64,000 nucleotides of DNA, from assembly GCA_951812535.1 (NCBI GenBank), contig CATOSK010000006.1:124001-188000 (forward strand), written 5' to 3'. The DNA comes from an uncultured Dehalococcoidia bacterium (lineage in GTDB: Bacteria; Chloroflexota; Dehalococcoidia; Lucifugimonadales; UBA3495). This document shows, piece by piece, positions 9,337 to 16,928 of this stretch. The translations under genes and the position numbers were made by a program. The notes beneath the pieces are model-generated. The model did no database searches. It had not been told where the DNA came from and was given only the letters and a program-made list of their open reading frames with translations. How positions within the stretch are numbered: the stretch's first letter is position 1; each line of letters starts with the position of its first letter.

Positions 9337-9861
9337 ATGAACGAACTTGCTAAATTGTTCCCCCGCCGACCCTTGGTGCTGTCCGTAGCAGCATGGACGT
9401 TCTTTTTCGCCCTGCAGATTGTGTTTCTAACGATCGTCGCGTACGAGAGATATGACCCACCCGCAGAATCCCGCCTGTTGCTGGATCGCGTGTGGTTCGT
9501 ATACACGGAGTTGCCTCGTGCGTTGCCTATGGCCGCTGTATACGCAGTTTGCGCGGTTTTTGCGGTCCAAGTGATTGGCCGATTCATCGCACACGACAAT
9601 CCCGATAACCCCACTATCGGGCAGTTGTGCCAATCGCTGAAGGAGCGACCAGTCAAGGCAATAACGTGGATGGGAATCAGGTTGGTGTTTCTGCTTGCCT
9701 TGGCGGGGTTATTCTTTGGTCGGTGGGTGCCTCTGCCGCCCTGGGTCGGTTTTGTCTCGGCATGTCTTGCGGGGATCCTCCTCGTTCCGCTCTTCATCTC
9801 CTCGTGGTTCGATTGGGTAGTCAAGGCAGCAACAACGGAGGAAGGCAAGGAAACCGGCTGA
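9337..9861 (+). CDS. Hypothetical four-helix membrane protein
   Basis: 174 residues with hydrophobic helices at about residues 13-35, 60-82, 105-125 and 131-152. Loops are short and the C-terminus is charged (KAATTEEGKETG). No recognisable motif was found. No convincing ribosome-binding site precedes the ATG, so the start is uncertain. It precedes the trypsin-like protease on the same strand, which makes a membrane partner possible, but 197 bases separate them. Confidence 0.6.
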   Translation: MNELAKLFPRRPLVLSVAAWTFFFALQIVFLTIVAYERYDPPAESRLLLDRVWFVYTELPRALPMAAVYAVCAVFAVQVIGRFIAHDNPDNPTIGQLCQSLKERPVKAITWMGIRLVFLLALAGLFFGRWVPLPPWVGFVSACLAGILLVPLFISSWFDWVVKAATTEEGKETG

Positions 9862-9920
9862 AAGCTGGGCAACGCTCTGTTGAAGCACGTCCCCGCAGCC
9901 ACAACGGAGCCGCGCTGGTG

Positions 9921-9948
9921 GGGAGTCTAGATTTCTTAATAATTCCCG
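9921..9948. repeat. 28-bp repeat, copy 1 (upstream of protease gene)
   Basis: Begins gggagtctag and ends ttcccg. It matches 25 of 28 bases at 10968-10995. The two copies are direct repeats bracketing the protease gene. Confidence 0.8.
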
Positions 9949-10058
9949 CCCTACTCCAAAAATCGACCGAAGGATGGTCTACGCCTCCGCGTCTGATGTC
10001 CCGTAGCGGATGCCTACGGAAACCTCGGCGAGCATCCGAAGTTCAGCAAGGAGACCAA

Positions 10059-10958
10059 ATGGACTTACAATCAAAGCTTCACCAGATGACCACACTCGTG
10101 ACCGCCAAGACTCCCGGAGGGAATAGCCGTGGTTCGGGATTCTTCTATAGCGTACCAGGCCAGCCAACCCCGAACCAACCACTAGGTCCACCGGACGAGA
10201 GGGGACGCAGATACCAATACGTCCGTGTCGATATCTGGGTAATCACAAACCGACACGTCATCATGTCCACCCAGAATGATGGAACCGAGACACGCCCATC
10301 CCTGGTGACGGTCCATCTACGGAGCCGGGAGCCATCCGGGAACCCGGGTTGGACTCCCATTACTGTCTCTCGTGCCGACATCAACGAGCGCGTCAAGTTG
10401 CATCCCAACCGGACTGTGGAGGTGGCTGCGATAAACGTGACCGATGCGATGATGCGGGAAATGAGTGCAAACACCGACCGGCTTAACTATGCCTCACCGT
10501 TTATGTTCAAGCGCAATTTGCATCCCGATGCCAACAAGATGATTCAGATAGAGGCGTCCGACGATGTGTTGGTCGTTGGATATCCGAGAGGGTTCCATGA
10601 TGACGCAAATCTGTTCCCAATCGTTAAATCTGGGATCGTGGCCTCAGGGTGGGGACTATCGTTCAGGGGACAACCATGCTTCCTTATTGATGCCAAATTA
10701 TTCCACGGGTCATCCGGGAGCGCGGTGATCTCGAAGCCCACCAGCTTGGCGATGAAGGATGGTCAACTCCTCAAAACCGAGGATGACGTGAAGGCGTTTG
10801 TGCTCTTGGGAGTTTACTCCGGTTCTCCCCATACATGGACCGAAACAGTGAAGGCGGGCGATCTTGATTTAGGGACAGTTGCGGAACACGACCTTGGCCT
10901 CGTATGGTATCCCGAAACTATAGAAGAGACCTTGGCAGCGGGGGTGGAACCAGGGTGA
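10059..10958 (+). CDS. Trypsin-like (S1/HtrA-type) serine protease, no signal peptide
   Basis: 299 residues. The catalytic His is in VITNRHVI (about residue 66) and the Ser in FHGSSGSAV (about 219), followed by VLLGVYSGS, typical of the S1 fold. The position usually holding the catalytic Asp (D-V/I-A) reads VEVAAINV, so Glu121 may replace it and activity is uncertain. ATG 10059 is chosen because AAGGAG lies just upstream; the open frame further upstream is non-coding in character. Without a signal peptide it is probably cytoplasmic, like accessory or defence-linked trypsin-like proteases. Confidence 0.8.
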   Translation: MDLQSKLHQMTTLVTAKTPGGNSRGSGFFYSVPGQPTPNQPLGPPDERGRRYQYVRVDIWVITNRHVIMSTQNDGTETRPSLVTVHLRSREPSGNPGWTPITVSRADINERVKLHPNRTVEVAAINVTDAMMREMSANTDRLNYASPFMFKRNLHPDANKMIQIEASDDVLVVGYPRGFHDDANLFPIVKSGIVASGWGLSFRGQPCFLIDAKLFHGSSGSAVISKPTSLAMKDGQLLKTEDDVKAFVLLGVYSGSPHTWTETVKAGDLDLGTVAEHDLGLVWYPETIEETLAAGVEPG

Positions 10959-10967
10959 CGCCGGAAC

Positions 10968-10995
10968 GGGAGTCTAGGCTTCTTAATAGTTCCCG
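10968..10995. repeat. 28-bp repeat, copy 2 (downstream of protease gene)
   Basis: Second copy of the repeat at 9921-9948, starting ten bases after the protease stop and ending ten bases before the next start codon. Its ends (CGGGA/TTCCCG) can pair weakly. Confidence 0.8.
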
Positions 10996-11004
10996 GAGAA
11001 GGAT

Positions 11005-11172
11005 ATGTTGGAGTTTCTCACCTTTCTGTTCTTCGTGGTCATGGTCCTGGGTTTTCTTTTCGGGATAGGCGCTACAGCCAAAACGGACTCATCTGTTGGA
11101 CCCGTGCTCTTAGGAACAGGGTTTGTATCGGGGATAGCTGCCTTCGTGCTTCTTTGGTTTCTCTTGAACTGA
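11005..11172 (+). CDS. Small two-helix membrane protein (55 aa)
   Basis: Begins MLEFLTFLFFVVMVLGFLFG, a first transmembrane helix. A short polar loop (TAKTDSSVGP) and a second helix ending LLWFLLN follow. GGAGAAGG (10995-11002) is an excellent ribosome-binding site. It lies 46 bases after the protease stop on the same strand and may be cotranscribed with it. No known family is recognised. Confidence 0.65.
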   Translation: MLEFLTFLFFVVMVLGFLFGIGATAKTDSSVGPVLLGTGFVSGIAAFVLLWFLLN

Positions 11173-11409
11173 TGAGATTCCAACGGCGTCGAGCGGCACC
11201 CGTATTAGAGAGTCATAGGCTGACAAGATTCCTCGGAGTTCTGTAAATCCGCTGGTTTAGCGGGCTGGATAATTCCCGTCATGTCCCCCCCGGTCCCCTG
11301 GTTTGGTTGGCGTAACCGAGGTTGCGTCGATGTTCAAGGTCCCGCCTTCAGGGCGTTCCACGCCAGCTCACAACCCGAATAGGGCAGCCTTGGCGGATTT
11401 GAGTTCAGA
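11173..11409. other. Intergenic stretch with no recognisable gene
   Basis: Between the small membrane protein and the broken minus-strand gene. Short minus-strand open pieces (for example one reading NIDATSVTPTKPGDRGGHD) may be further decayed parts of the neighbouring pseudogene. No promoter or RNA was recognised. Confidence 0.5.
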
Positions 11410-11734
11410 GAGGGTGTATCGTGAAAACCCAACCGGCGAGTTCCTCACCCCTGGGGTTGGTGCCCAAAGCACAGGTTAGGTCAACTGCGTCTTGGTCGTA
11501 ATAAGGTTCCCCCTGAAACTATCCGACACCTACGTACTTCTTCATCCCCGCCCGCGCGATTACGATATCGCCGGGTTCAATTTCGAACCAGAACTGAAGC
11601 AACATCCTCAAGCCGTGGTCCATGCCGTAGGCTGAGCCGGTCCTCCATTTCGGTTCAGCGCGTTCTCTCCACAGTTCGACCAGATCCACATTGGACTCTG
11701 CCGCCTTGCCCAAGTCCCATCCGATAGAAATCAC
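11410..11734 (-). pseudogene. Broken PUA/EVE-like N-terminal domain of a restriction-type protein
   Basis: Reads MISIGWDLGKAAE, then FWFEIEPGDIVIARAGMKKYVGVG. This resembles the small PUA-like/EVE-like domain found at the start of Mrr- and McrB-related nucleases, where a 'GWDLGDLS' strand precedes 'F..EI.PGDIVI'. An in-frame TAG (11519-11521) interrupts it. The same frame then continues FQGEPYYDQDAVDLTCALGTN before another stop near 11412. No nuclease or ATPase domain remains. The domain assignment is from pattern memory only. Confidence 0.45.
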
Positions 11735-11901
11735 TCCGTGCTCAAGGTCGTATTGCCAGCCTCCTTGGGTGTGCGGTTATTCCTCACTCACCCCGGAGCA
11801 ACACCGATCGCAACGCACCTCTCCTCATTTTTCAAATCGTGGTCGCGGCCACGTTCAGTAACGGAATGCTTGATTGGCGAATCAAAACGATCATTTCCGG
11901 C

Positions 11902-12084
11902 TCATCTCCCGCCCCTCCCACGCTGGGGACGGCGTTTCCACGGAAACGAATTCCGGTCAGCGGGGGACACCGGCGGTGCTGGTTTCCGGAATCCAGCCCA
12001 GAACCGGTCCACCTCGTCCACCAGGAGCTGCGTATTCCTGGGCTCCAGCGGGGCCTCCTCGGGCCGTCGCCTCCCGCGGCTCAC
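11902..12084 (-). CDS. Small basic hypothetical protein, coupled to upstream gene
   Basis: 60 residues, Arg/Pro-rich, containing LEPRNTQLLVDEVDRFWAGF. The GTG start overlaps the TGA stop of the preceding gene as GTGA, which suggests translational coupling. It is the last recognisable gene of the minus-strand small-gene cassette. Function unknown; the central helix and basic ends could bind nucleic acid or protein. Confidence 0.45.
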   Translation of the reverse strand: MSRGRRRPEEAPLEPRNTQLLVDEVDRFWAGFRKPAPPVSPADRNSFPWKRRPQRGRGGR

Positions 12085-12407
12085 TTCCTCACCTGCGGGC
12101 GCTGCCGCGCTGTGGGCTCCCGCCGACAGGCCGTACGCACCTGGACGCCATGGAGGGCGGCGGTCGGCGCCAGCGCGGCGGGGATGTCCACCCCCTGGGC
12201 GACCAGCTGCTCGCACCAGTCCACAATCTCCAGATCCTCCTTCCGATCCCTGTTCCCCAGGAGCTCCCGACGCCGGCGGCCCTGGTCCATGTCGTACAGG
12301 CAGTCGCTGTAGGGGCAGGTGAAGCAGCTCGGGCGGTGGTACTCGCATCCCTTGTCCGCCAAATTCGGGAGATGGATCGTCGGACCCCGGGCCTTCAGTT
12401 TCGTCAT
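12081..12407 (-). CDS. Zinc-knuckle plus helix-turn-helix small protein
   Basis: 108 residues. An N-terminal cluster CEYHRPSCFTCPYSDCLYD (Cys/His spaced to bind zinc) is followed by a C-terminal helical part (RDRKEDLEIVDWCEQLVAQGVDIPAAL...VQVRTACRR) resembling a helix-turn-helix. Start ATG 12407 has GGAGG seven bases upstream. It is the clearest DNA-binding candidate in this cassette. It may be a regulator or a phage/plasmid-type accessory protein; no named family is claimed. Confidence 0.6.
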   Translation of the reverse strand: MTKLKARGPTIHLPNLADKGCEYHRPSCFTCPYSDCLYDMDQGRRRRELLGNRDRKEDLEIVDWCEQLVAQGVDIPAALAPTAALHGVQVRTACRREPTARQRPQVRK

Positions 12408-12573
12408 GTCGCCTCCGTTACGCCACGCCCACTTGGTGGGGATGGGGCAGGCGTGGGCCAGTCCTTGGAGCGTATCAAGCAACGATGCTCTGCCGGGCCA
12501 TTCCAGTTCCGTCCTCGTCCTGGGCGCCGCGCCCTGCGGGAGATGCCGCCGAGGTTGACGGTCTGGCGCACCG

Positions 12574-12735
12574 TTATTCCCCCGGTGCAACCCGTTCACC
12601 CTGGGTGGCCACCGCGACGATCCCGCAGCGCCGGCAGACCCAGACATGGACCATCCCGCCGAAGTCGGTGACGGTGGACGGCAGGGACCTCATCCGGTCC
12701 ACCTGGTTGCACCTGGCGCAGGCCGGAGCCGTCAT
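12574..12735 (-). CDS. Tiny zinc-ribbon protein (53 aa)
   Basis: Reads MTAPACARCNQVDRMRSLPS and VHVWVCRRCGIVAVATQG: two CxxC pairs 26 residues apart, a minimal zinc ribbon. The ATG overlaps the TGA of the preceding gene (ATGA), indicating coupling. It belongs to the same minus-strand cassette. Role unknown. Confidence 0.6.
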   Translation of the reverse strand: MTAPACARCNQVDRMRSLPSTVTDFGGMVHVWVCRRCGIVAVATQGERVAPGE

Positions 12736-12893
12736 GTATTCCTCGACCAGGTGCCCAGCCCGAACTTCTCCTTGACCGCGTCGACGAGCTCCTGGCGGAT
12801 CCCCGCCTTCACCTTTTCCCGGTTGCCAGCGGCCTGGCCAGCGGCCTCGGCAACCACGCGCCGGAGTTCCCGCACCATTTCCATCTCCGTCAT
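12732..12893 (-). CDS. Small helical hypothetical protein (53 aa)
   Basis: MTEMEMVRELRRVVAEAAGQ, then KAGIRQELVDAVKEKFGLG: two amphipathic helices. The ribosome-binding site AAAGGAGG lies six bases before ATG 12893. It is coupled by an ATGA overlap to the zinc-ribbon gene that follows. The pairing suggests the two proteins act together. Confidence 0.6.
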   Translation of the reverse strand: MTEMEMVRELRRVVAEAAGQAAGNREKVKAGIRQELVDAVKEKFGLGTWSRNT

Positions 12894-12904
12894 CGTTCCT
12901 CCTT

Positions 12905-13156
12905 TCAGTCCATGGCCACGAGGTGGACACGCAGCGAGAGATAAGGATCCTCGGAGCCGGCTGCGGTCAGGTGGTCCAGGCGGGTCAGCACCGACGGGAT
13001 GAAGCCACAGGCCGGCTCCGTCCACGACTGCCCCTCCAGCCAGATGTCATCCATCTCCTCGTTGTCGCACTCCCACCGGTACTGGAACTGCTGCCAGAAG
13101 TGGTCCCATTCACCCGGGTCCCAGTGGATGTGCTTGTGCTCCAGCGGGGCTGCCAC
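12905..13156 (-). CDS. Small acidic hypothetical protein (83 aa)
   Basis: Starts GTG 13156 with GGGGAGG upstream. It contains HIHWDPGEWDHFWQQFQYRW and ends DPYLSLRVHLVAMD. It is rich in Trp, His, Asp and Glu and has no transmembrane helix. It lies in the run of closely spaced minus-strand genes (11-base gap to the next). No family recognised. Confidence 0.5.
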   Translation of the reverse strand: MAAPLEHKHIHWDPGEWDHFWQQFQYRWECDNEEMDDIWLEGQSWTEPACGFIPSVLTRLDHLTAAGSEDPYLSLRVHLVAMD

Positions 13157-13158
13157 GG

Positions 13159-13704
13159 CTACCTCCCCACCGGCCGCCTGGCCGGATCCGGAAGCGTGGC
13201 CGCGGAAACTGCCCTGCCGGTGACTTTCCCGTCCTCGTCGATGGGAGTGGCGAACACGCCGCCCTGGACGAAGCAGGGGCCCTCCCTGCAGTCCAGCACG
13301 AAGGGCTTGGCCCGCTGTAGCAGGAACCACGCCCGCCGGTTGCTCCGGCCAACTCGGGGGAACCCGTCCAGCCTGTCAACGTCACCTGTCGCTTTCGCCA
13401 TGATGACCTCATGGTGTCGACGTTCTGAGGAGGCTGGTATGACCCCGGTGCTCACTCTCCTGGTGAGTGGCCTTTCCCCCTGAGCAGCCCACCATCTCTC
13501 ACGGGGTTTCTGCGTTTCACAGGATCCCGTCCCGCAGACGCCGGGTAGGCCCACCGAGACGCTGACGCTGTCGTCGTCCTCCAGCTGGGACAGGGCGCAG
13601 TCCAGGCAGAGGACGTAGGTCACGCCGCCGACCACCATGACCACCGCCTGGGCGACGGACAGGGGCTGGTGGCAGGTGTCGCACTCGGGGCGGGTTGTCG
13701 TCAT
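13159..13704 (-). CDS. Zinc-binding hypothetical protein, possibly two merged genes
   Basis: 181 residues from ATG 13704 (GGGAGGAG upstream). The first part has CDTCHQPL and VLCLDCALSQLEDD, a zinc-ribbon pair. The second part, from an internal MAKATGDVDRLDGFPRVGRS, contains CREGPCFVQGGVFATPIDEDG. The middle, about residues 55-100, looks unconserved. The protein may be a fusion of two former genes, or the second part may have its own start. Function unknown. Confidence 0.5.
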   Translation of the reverse strand: MTTTRPECDTCHQPLSVAQAVVMVVGGVTYVLCLDCALSQLEDDDSVSVSVGLPGVCGTGSCETQKPRERWWAAQGERPLTRRVSTGVIPASSERRHHEVIMAKATGDVDRLDGFPRVGRSNRRAWFLLQRAKPFVLDCREGPCFVQGGVFATPIDEDGKVTGRAVSAATLPDPARRPVGR

Positions 13705-13717
13705 GAGCTCCTCCCAT

Positions 13718-14197
13718 TCATCTGCAGTCAACCATATGTCCGCCGGTCAGGATGGTTGCTGTCCGGAGCGTCACCCGCCGCTTCCGGCCCAGGCCAGCTC
13801 GGCCGTCAACGCCGACGGTCACACTTGCCTGACGGTCCCGGCGTCCCGTTCGGAGCCGGACGGCCACCAGGGCGACGGCGACCATCCCTAGAACCAGGAG
13901 ACCCAGGCACAGAACCGCCATGAGGGCGACTGCCACTTCCTCGCCTTCGCTGCGCAGCACCGGGTGGATGCCCAACAGGCCCATCCCCAGCCGGACCGCC
14001 AGGACCAAGCGCGACGCCGGCCATGCCGGCCAGCACGGAAACTTGACCCAATGTCGCCGATGGGGAGTTGACCCTCTGTCTCCGCCCGCCATCTGCACCT
14101 GGTCGTCGGGGAGGGACCGACGGCGTCCCAAGACCTTGCCCCGGGGTCTTCCGGCCGCCACCCACGCCGCCATGCTGAGCCTGGGGTGAAGGCCCAA
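13718..14197 (-). CDS. Possible membrane protein, start and frame uncertain
   Basis: The C-terminal half shows two hydrophobic stretches (LVLAVRLGMGLLGI and VALMAVLCLGLLVLGMVAVALVAV), then a basic tail. The N-terminal 60 residues look non-coding. Another frame offers a better beginning (MLHKLMRRNHGRIAVVFLNG at 14256), so a frameshift is likely. It is the promoter-proximal gene of the minus-strand cassette. Confidence 0.35.
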   Translation of the reverse strand: MGLHPRLSMAAWVAAGRPRGKVLGRRRSLPDDQVQMAGGDRGSTPHRRHWVKFPCWPAWPASRLVLAVRLGMGLLGIHPVLRSEGEEVAVALMAVLCLGLLVLGMVAVALVAVRLRTGRRDRQASVTVGVDGRAGLGRKRRVTLRTATILTGGHMVDCR

Positions 14198-14249
14198 CCG
14201 TTGAGGAAGACCACGGCAATCCTGCCGTGGTTCCGTCTCATCAGCTTGT

Positions 14250-14335
14250 GGAGCATTGTGATATACTATGAATATAATATCATGTTTCTTACTTCATGAG
14301 TTAGGATTCACATAAATGGGTCTTGAGAAAATCGG
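14250..14335. promoter_or_regulatory. AT-rich divergent promoter region
   Basis: About 80 bases rich in A+T separate the minus-strand cassette from the plus-strand regulator gene. TATAAT occurs at 14273-14278 on the plus strand and similar TA-rich hexamers occur on the other strand. No clear -35 pair was found. The regulator encoded next door is the obvious candidate to bind here. Confidence 0.4.
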
Positions 14336-14338
14336 TTG

Positions 14339-14704
14339 ATGGGACTTGCTGACTTGCCGGGGTGGGACTTCATTACCAACCACGGCGGTGTGCTGGTGGC
14401 CGTGTTCCGCCAACCCAGGGTCACCGCCAGAGAGATTTCGCAGCAACTTGGCATTACCGAAAGGACCGTGCTCAAGATCGTCGCCGAGTTGGACGAAGCG
14501 GGGTATATAACCAGGTCCCGACAAGGGCGAACCAATACCTATGCGGTGAACCAGGACCGGCCCCTCCATGAACCTATATTGAAGGATATAGCCGTGGGGG
14601 ATTTGCTGAGCATCCTCAGGGCCGGGTCCGTGGAGATGGGAACAGACAGCCAATTCCCCGATGCCCGAAAATCTAGGGAGTCCACAAAGGATGGTGGTCC
14701 ATGA
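14339..14704 (+). CDS. Winged helix-turn-helix transcriptional regulator
   Basis: 121 residues. Residues about 20-75 form a MarR/ArsR-type winged helix: VAVFRQPRVTAREISQQLGI, then TERTVLKIVAELDEAGYI and a wing TRSRQGRTNTYAVN. It resembles small 'HTH plus wing' regulators that read DNA as dimers. The C-terminal 45 residues are variable and could be the dimerisation or sensor part. It starts the plus-strand side of the divergent cassette and overlaps the next gene by ATGA, so autoregulation is likely. Confidence 0.75.
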   Translation: MGLADLPGWDFITNHGGVLVAVFRQPRVTAREISQQLGITERTVLKIVAELDEAGYITRSRQGRTNTYAVNQDRPLHEPILKDIAVGDLLSILRAGSVEMGTDSQFPDARKSRESTKDGGP

Positions 14705-15027
14705 GTTTGATGTTCTGGAAAGCTTCAAAGTCCCGGGTGACGACGCCGGCAATCAACAAGTACTTGATCTCCGAGTTTCGGATCGGGCCTGGATTGCTCG
14801 CCAAACTCCGGGTGTTGGAAAAGAACGGGAAATTCTCCAATCGAAGGGTGAGGATGGTCAGAGTCTTCGATCCTGAACAGGTCTCCACCGGCGAGGCATC
14901 CAAACTGAAATACGACGACCTCAAGTCGACCGGAAACGAGCAGGCTCTTCGATTTGAAGGGCGCTTCGAACGGGACGGGTCCCTCTACCTGGCTGACCGG
15001 CGGCCAAAGGAGAGACACAATCGCTGA
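14701..15027 (+). CDS. Hypothetical protein (108 aa) coupled to the regulator
   Basis: Starts within the stop of the regulator (ATGA). The sequence includes INKYLISEFRIGPGLLAKLR and a basic middle (GKFSNRRVRMVRVFDPEQ), ending in RRPKERHNR. The layout resembles a small mixed alpha/beta nucleic-acid or regulator-partner protein, but no family is recognised. Translational coupling suggests it works with the regulator upstream. Confidence 0.55.
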   Translation: MSLMFWKASKSRVTTPAINKYLISEFRIGPGLLAKLRVLEKNGKFSNRRVRMVRVFDPEQVSTGEASKLKYDDLKSTGNEQALRFEGRFERDGSLYLADRRPKERHNR

Positions 15028-15028
15028 G

Positions 15029-15601
15029 ATGCAAATCTACCTGAACCTGAAGCATTACTGGGAGTCGGTGCCTATGGAGGAAGTCAAGCAGTCATTCCAG
15101 GATTGGTTCGACCGGGGAGCCTCGGAGGACTACGAGACGAGGATCCGCCACGGCTTCATGGACCAAGCCGATTTCACCGGCAGCGCGGAGAGCGTGGCGG
15201 CATCGGACGAGAACGTGTTTCTGAGCGCATCCCTGTACCGGCTCCGCAGCAGCGGCAATGACCCCGGCGTCCTGGTGCGCGACAGAGAAGACCCCTTCTG
15301 CGAGATGATCGCGAAATTCCCCAGGGCATCGAGGAAGGGGATACCCATGAGCGCATGTTATCCAGCAGGAGGTAACGCAGGAGGTAACCAAGTGGCTGCA
15401 GTAGAATTTATCGACCACACCACAGAACTCGAAACCGCCGATGGCCAGACCGACACCACACTTTCCCAGGAAGTCGAGCAATTCCTCGAAGAGACCCGTC
15501 GGCCCCAGGCTTCGGACCGGCCCCAACCTGGTCACTGGTACTATCGGGCCCCTTGCCCGGGCGTCCGGTACTACTCCTTCCAGCACGTCCAGGATGCGTA
15601 A
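15029..15601 (+). CDS. Hypothetical protein (190 aa), last gene before terminator
   Basis: Begins MQIYLNLKHYWESVPMEEVK at ATG 15029, one base after the previous stop. The N-terminal 100 residues are acidic and helical. The last 80 residues include DTTLSQEVEQFLEETRRPQ and an aromatic tail GHWYYRAPCPGVRYYSFQHV. There may be a boundary near residue 107, where an internal Met follows a basic stretch. No known domain. A strong terminator follows 46 bases after the stop. Confidence 0.5.
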   Translation: MQIYLNLKHYWESVPMEEVKQSFQDWFDRGASEDYETRIRHGFMDQADFTGSAESVAASDENVFLSASLYRLRSSGNDPGVLVRDREDPFCEMIAKFPRASRKGIPMSACYPAGGNAGGNQVAAVEFIDHTTELETADGQTDTTLSQEVEQFLEETRRPQASDRPQPGHWYYRAPCPGVRYYSFQHVQDA

Positions 15602-15646
15602 CCGGCGGGATTGCGCTCAACCGTCCAACACTTGAGCAGGGCCAAA

Positions 15647-15689
15647 AGAGAGGAGCGCGGGATTGATTCCCGCGCTCCTCTCTCTTTTT
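15647..15689 (+). terminator. Rho-independent terminator, 16-bp perfect stem
   Basis: Left arm 15647-15662 pairs with 15668-15683 around the loop ttgat and is followed by CTTTTT. It closes the plus-strand side of the divergent cassette. Confidence 0.95.
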
Positions 15690-15717
15690 GTCCCAGGACC
15701 AGCACGTCGACCATCTG

Positions 15718-15843
15718 ATGGCCCACTCACGGACCAGGAGGAAGAAGCGCTTGGCCTTCCTGCCCTTCTGGGGCGACCTGTCCGCCGGTGGTCGCATGAC
15801 CCCTGTGGGCGACGCGGACACGCTTCTCGCGTGGTTCCCGTGA
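15718..15843 (+). CDS. Possible 41-residue basic peptide
   Basis: An open frame MAHSRTRRKKRLAFLPFWGDLSA... ending AWFP. The composition is plausible for a short basic protein, but there is no good ribosome-binding site and it follows a strong terminator. It could be a remnant. Confidence 0.2.
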   Translation: MAHSRTRRKKRLAFLPFWGDLSAGGRMTPVGDADTLLAWFP

Positions 15844-15844
15844 A

Positions 15845-15884
15845 AACAAAAGAGGCCCCGCCTCCCTGAGAGATGGCGAGGCCT
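15845..15884 (-). terminator. Minus-strand terminator
   Basis: On the minus strand AGGCCTCGCC and GGCGGGGCCT form a 10-base stem with one mismatch, followed by CTTTTGTTTTC. It lies just downstream of the possible minus-strand small gene at 15894-16037. Confidence 0.6.
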
Positions 15885-15893
15885 CCTATCGGG

Positions 15894-16037
15894 TCAGCAG
15901 GGTTGCTTAATGGACATGGCCTGTGTGGCCGCGCTCGTGGGGGTCGTGGGCGTGAGCCTCCAGGCCCATGCCCAACCGGACCGCGCTACGACGGCCGTGC
16001 CGACCAGCAGGGCGGTGAAAAGGTGGCGTTCCAGCAT
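15894..16037 (-). CDS. Possible small single-helix membrane peptide
   Basis: 47 codons from ATG 16037 with GGGGGAGGG upstream. It begins MLERHLFTALLVGTAVVARSG, a short hydrophobic helix. A one-base shift midway would instead give a His-rich tail (EAHAHDPHERGHTGHVH), so the gene may be frameshifted. A minus-strand terminator follows. Metal binding by the His tail is only a guess. Confidence 0.35.
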   Translation of the reverse strand: MLERHLFTALLVGTAVVARSGWAWAWRLTPTTPTSAATQAMSIKQPC

Positions 16038-16078
16038 CCCTCCCCCAATCCGCTGGCTACAGCCTCTTCACCCAGTCG

Positions 16079-16215
16079 TAGTGGCTGGAATGGGCAAAAG
16101 TATAGCTTCCTGCCAGAAAGAATAAAAACGGGTTTTCCAGCCACCCCCTCAGGCACAAATGGCGGGCATTTCCAGCCCTGGCCGTAAACAGGGCTGTTTC
16201 CAGCCAGGGCGATCG
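16079..16215. repeat. Dispersed repeat, copy 1 (inverse copy at window end)
   Basis: About 135 bases related, in inverse orientation, to 63876-64000. Shared blocks include GCAAAAGTATAGCTTCCTGC, TTTCCAGCCACCCC and AACAGGGCTGTT. It contains repeated ttCCAGCC motifs. Probably an end or remnant of a mobile element. Confidence 0.75.
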
Positions 16216-16453
16216 GTTGGGGCGTCGCGCCGGTGAAGGAGTTCCGCCCCACGACCCTCATGCTCCTGGAACAGCGGGGCCTGCCCGCTCCAGAATCCGT
16301 CAAGTCCACATACAGGAGCCGGCCCTGGGGCTGAACGGATCGTCCCATCAGCACGGCCCCCTGGGGTGGCCAGGTTTCGGGCTGGAAGGTCGGCCTCACC
16401 GGCGGCCGTGATGCCGGAGGCAGCTGACCATGAAGGCCAGGCAGATCATTCAT

Positions 16454-16491
16454 AAAAAGAGCCAGGAGCCGACTATCCATCGGCTCCTGGC
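16454..16491 (-). terminator. Minus-strand terminator-like hairpin
   Basis: GCCAGGAGCCGA (16461-16472) pairs perfectly with TCGGCTCCTGGC (16480-16491). On the minus strand the stem is followed by TCTTTTT. No convincing minus-strand gene upstream was identified, so its gene may be lost. Confidence 0.65.
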
Positions 16492-16928
16492 TGGCGTTCA
16501 ATACCGGCTCGGCCATTCCCCGATGGGAAACCCGAATGCCGGTTGGCGGCCCGGTCAGCAACTCTGCCTGTTCTCAGGGCGGCTCTGATTGCGGGAAACG
16601 AATCAGGCTGCGGCAGCGTCACCCACCGGGCCGACCATGTCACCCGGCCATCTATGGTTCAGCGTGATCAGCGAAACCACTTCCCACCTCCGGTGCTGAC
16701 GGGCTTGGCGCCCCTCGGTTCGCAACGACTGGGTGTCCCGTCCACCCCAGCGTTCACAATACATACTATACCATACGACAATAACAATAACCACGCGTTT
16801 CTGCCTCAGTTATGTCCCAAAACATCAACGGCAGGGGAATCTCTCCAGACTGGCCTTGGACGGGGCGGTTCCTGCTTTCAGAACCCCGCGCCAGAGCACC
16901 CCGGGATTGGCAGGATGCCCCGTGCAAC
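16492..16928. other. Intergenic stretch, no gene supported
   Basis: It contains a short AT-rich patch at about 16750-16800 that could be a promoter and several short overlapping open frames with no coding character. It separates a minus-strand terminator from the carbonic anhydrase fragment. Confidence 0.5.
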
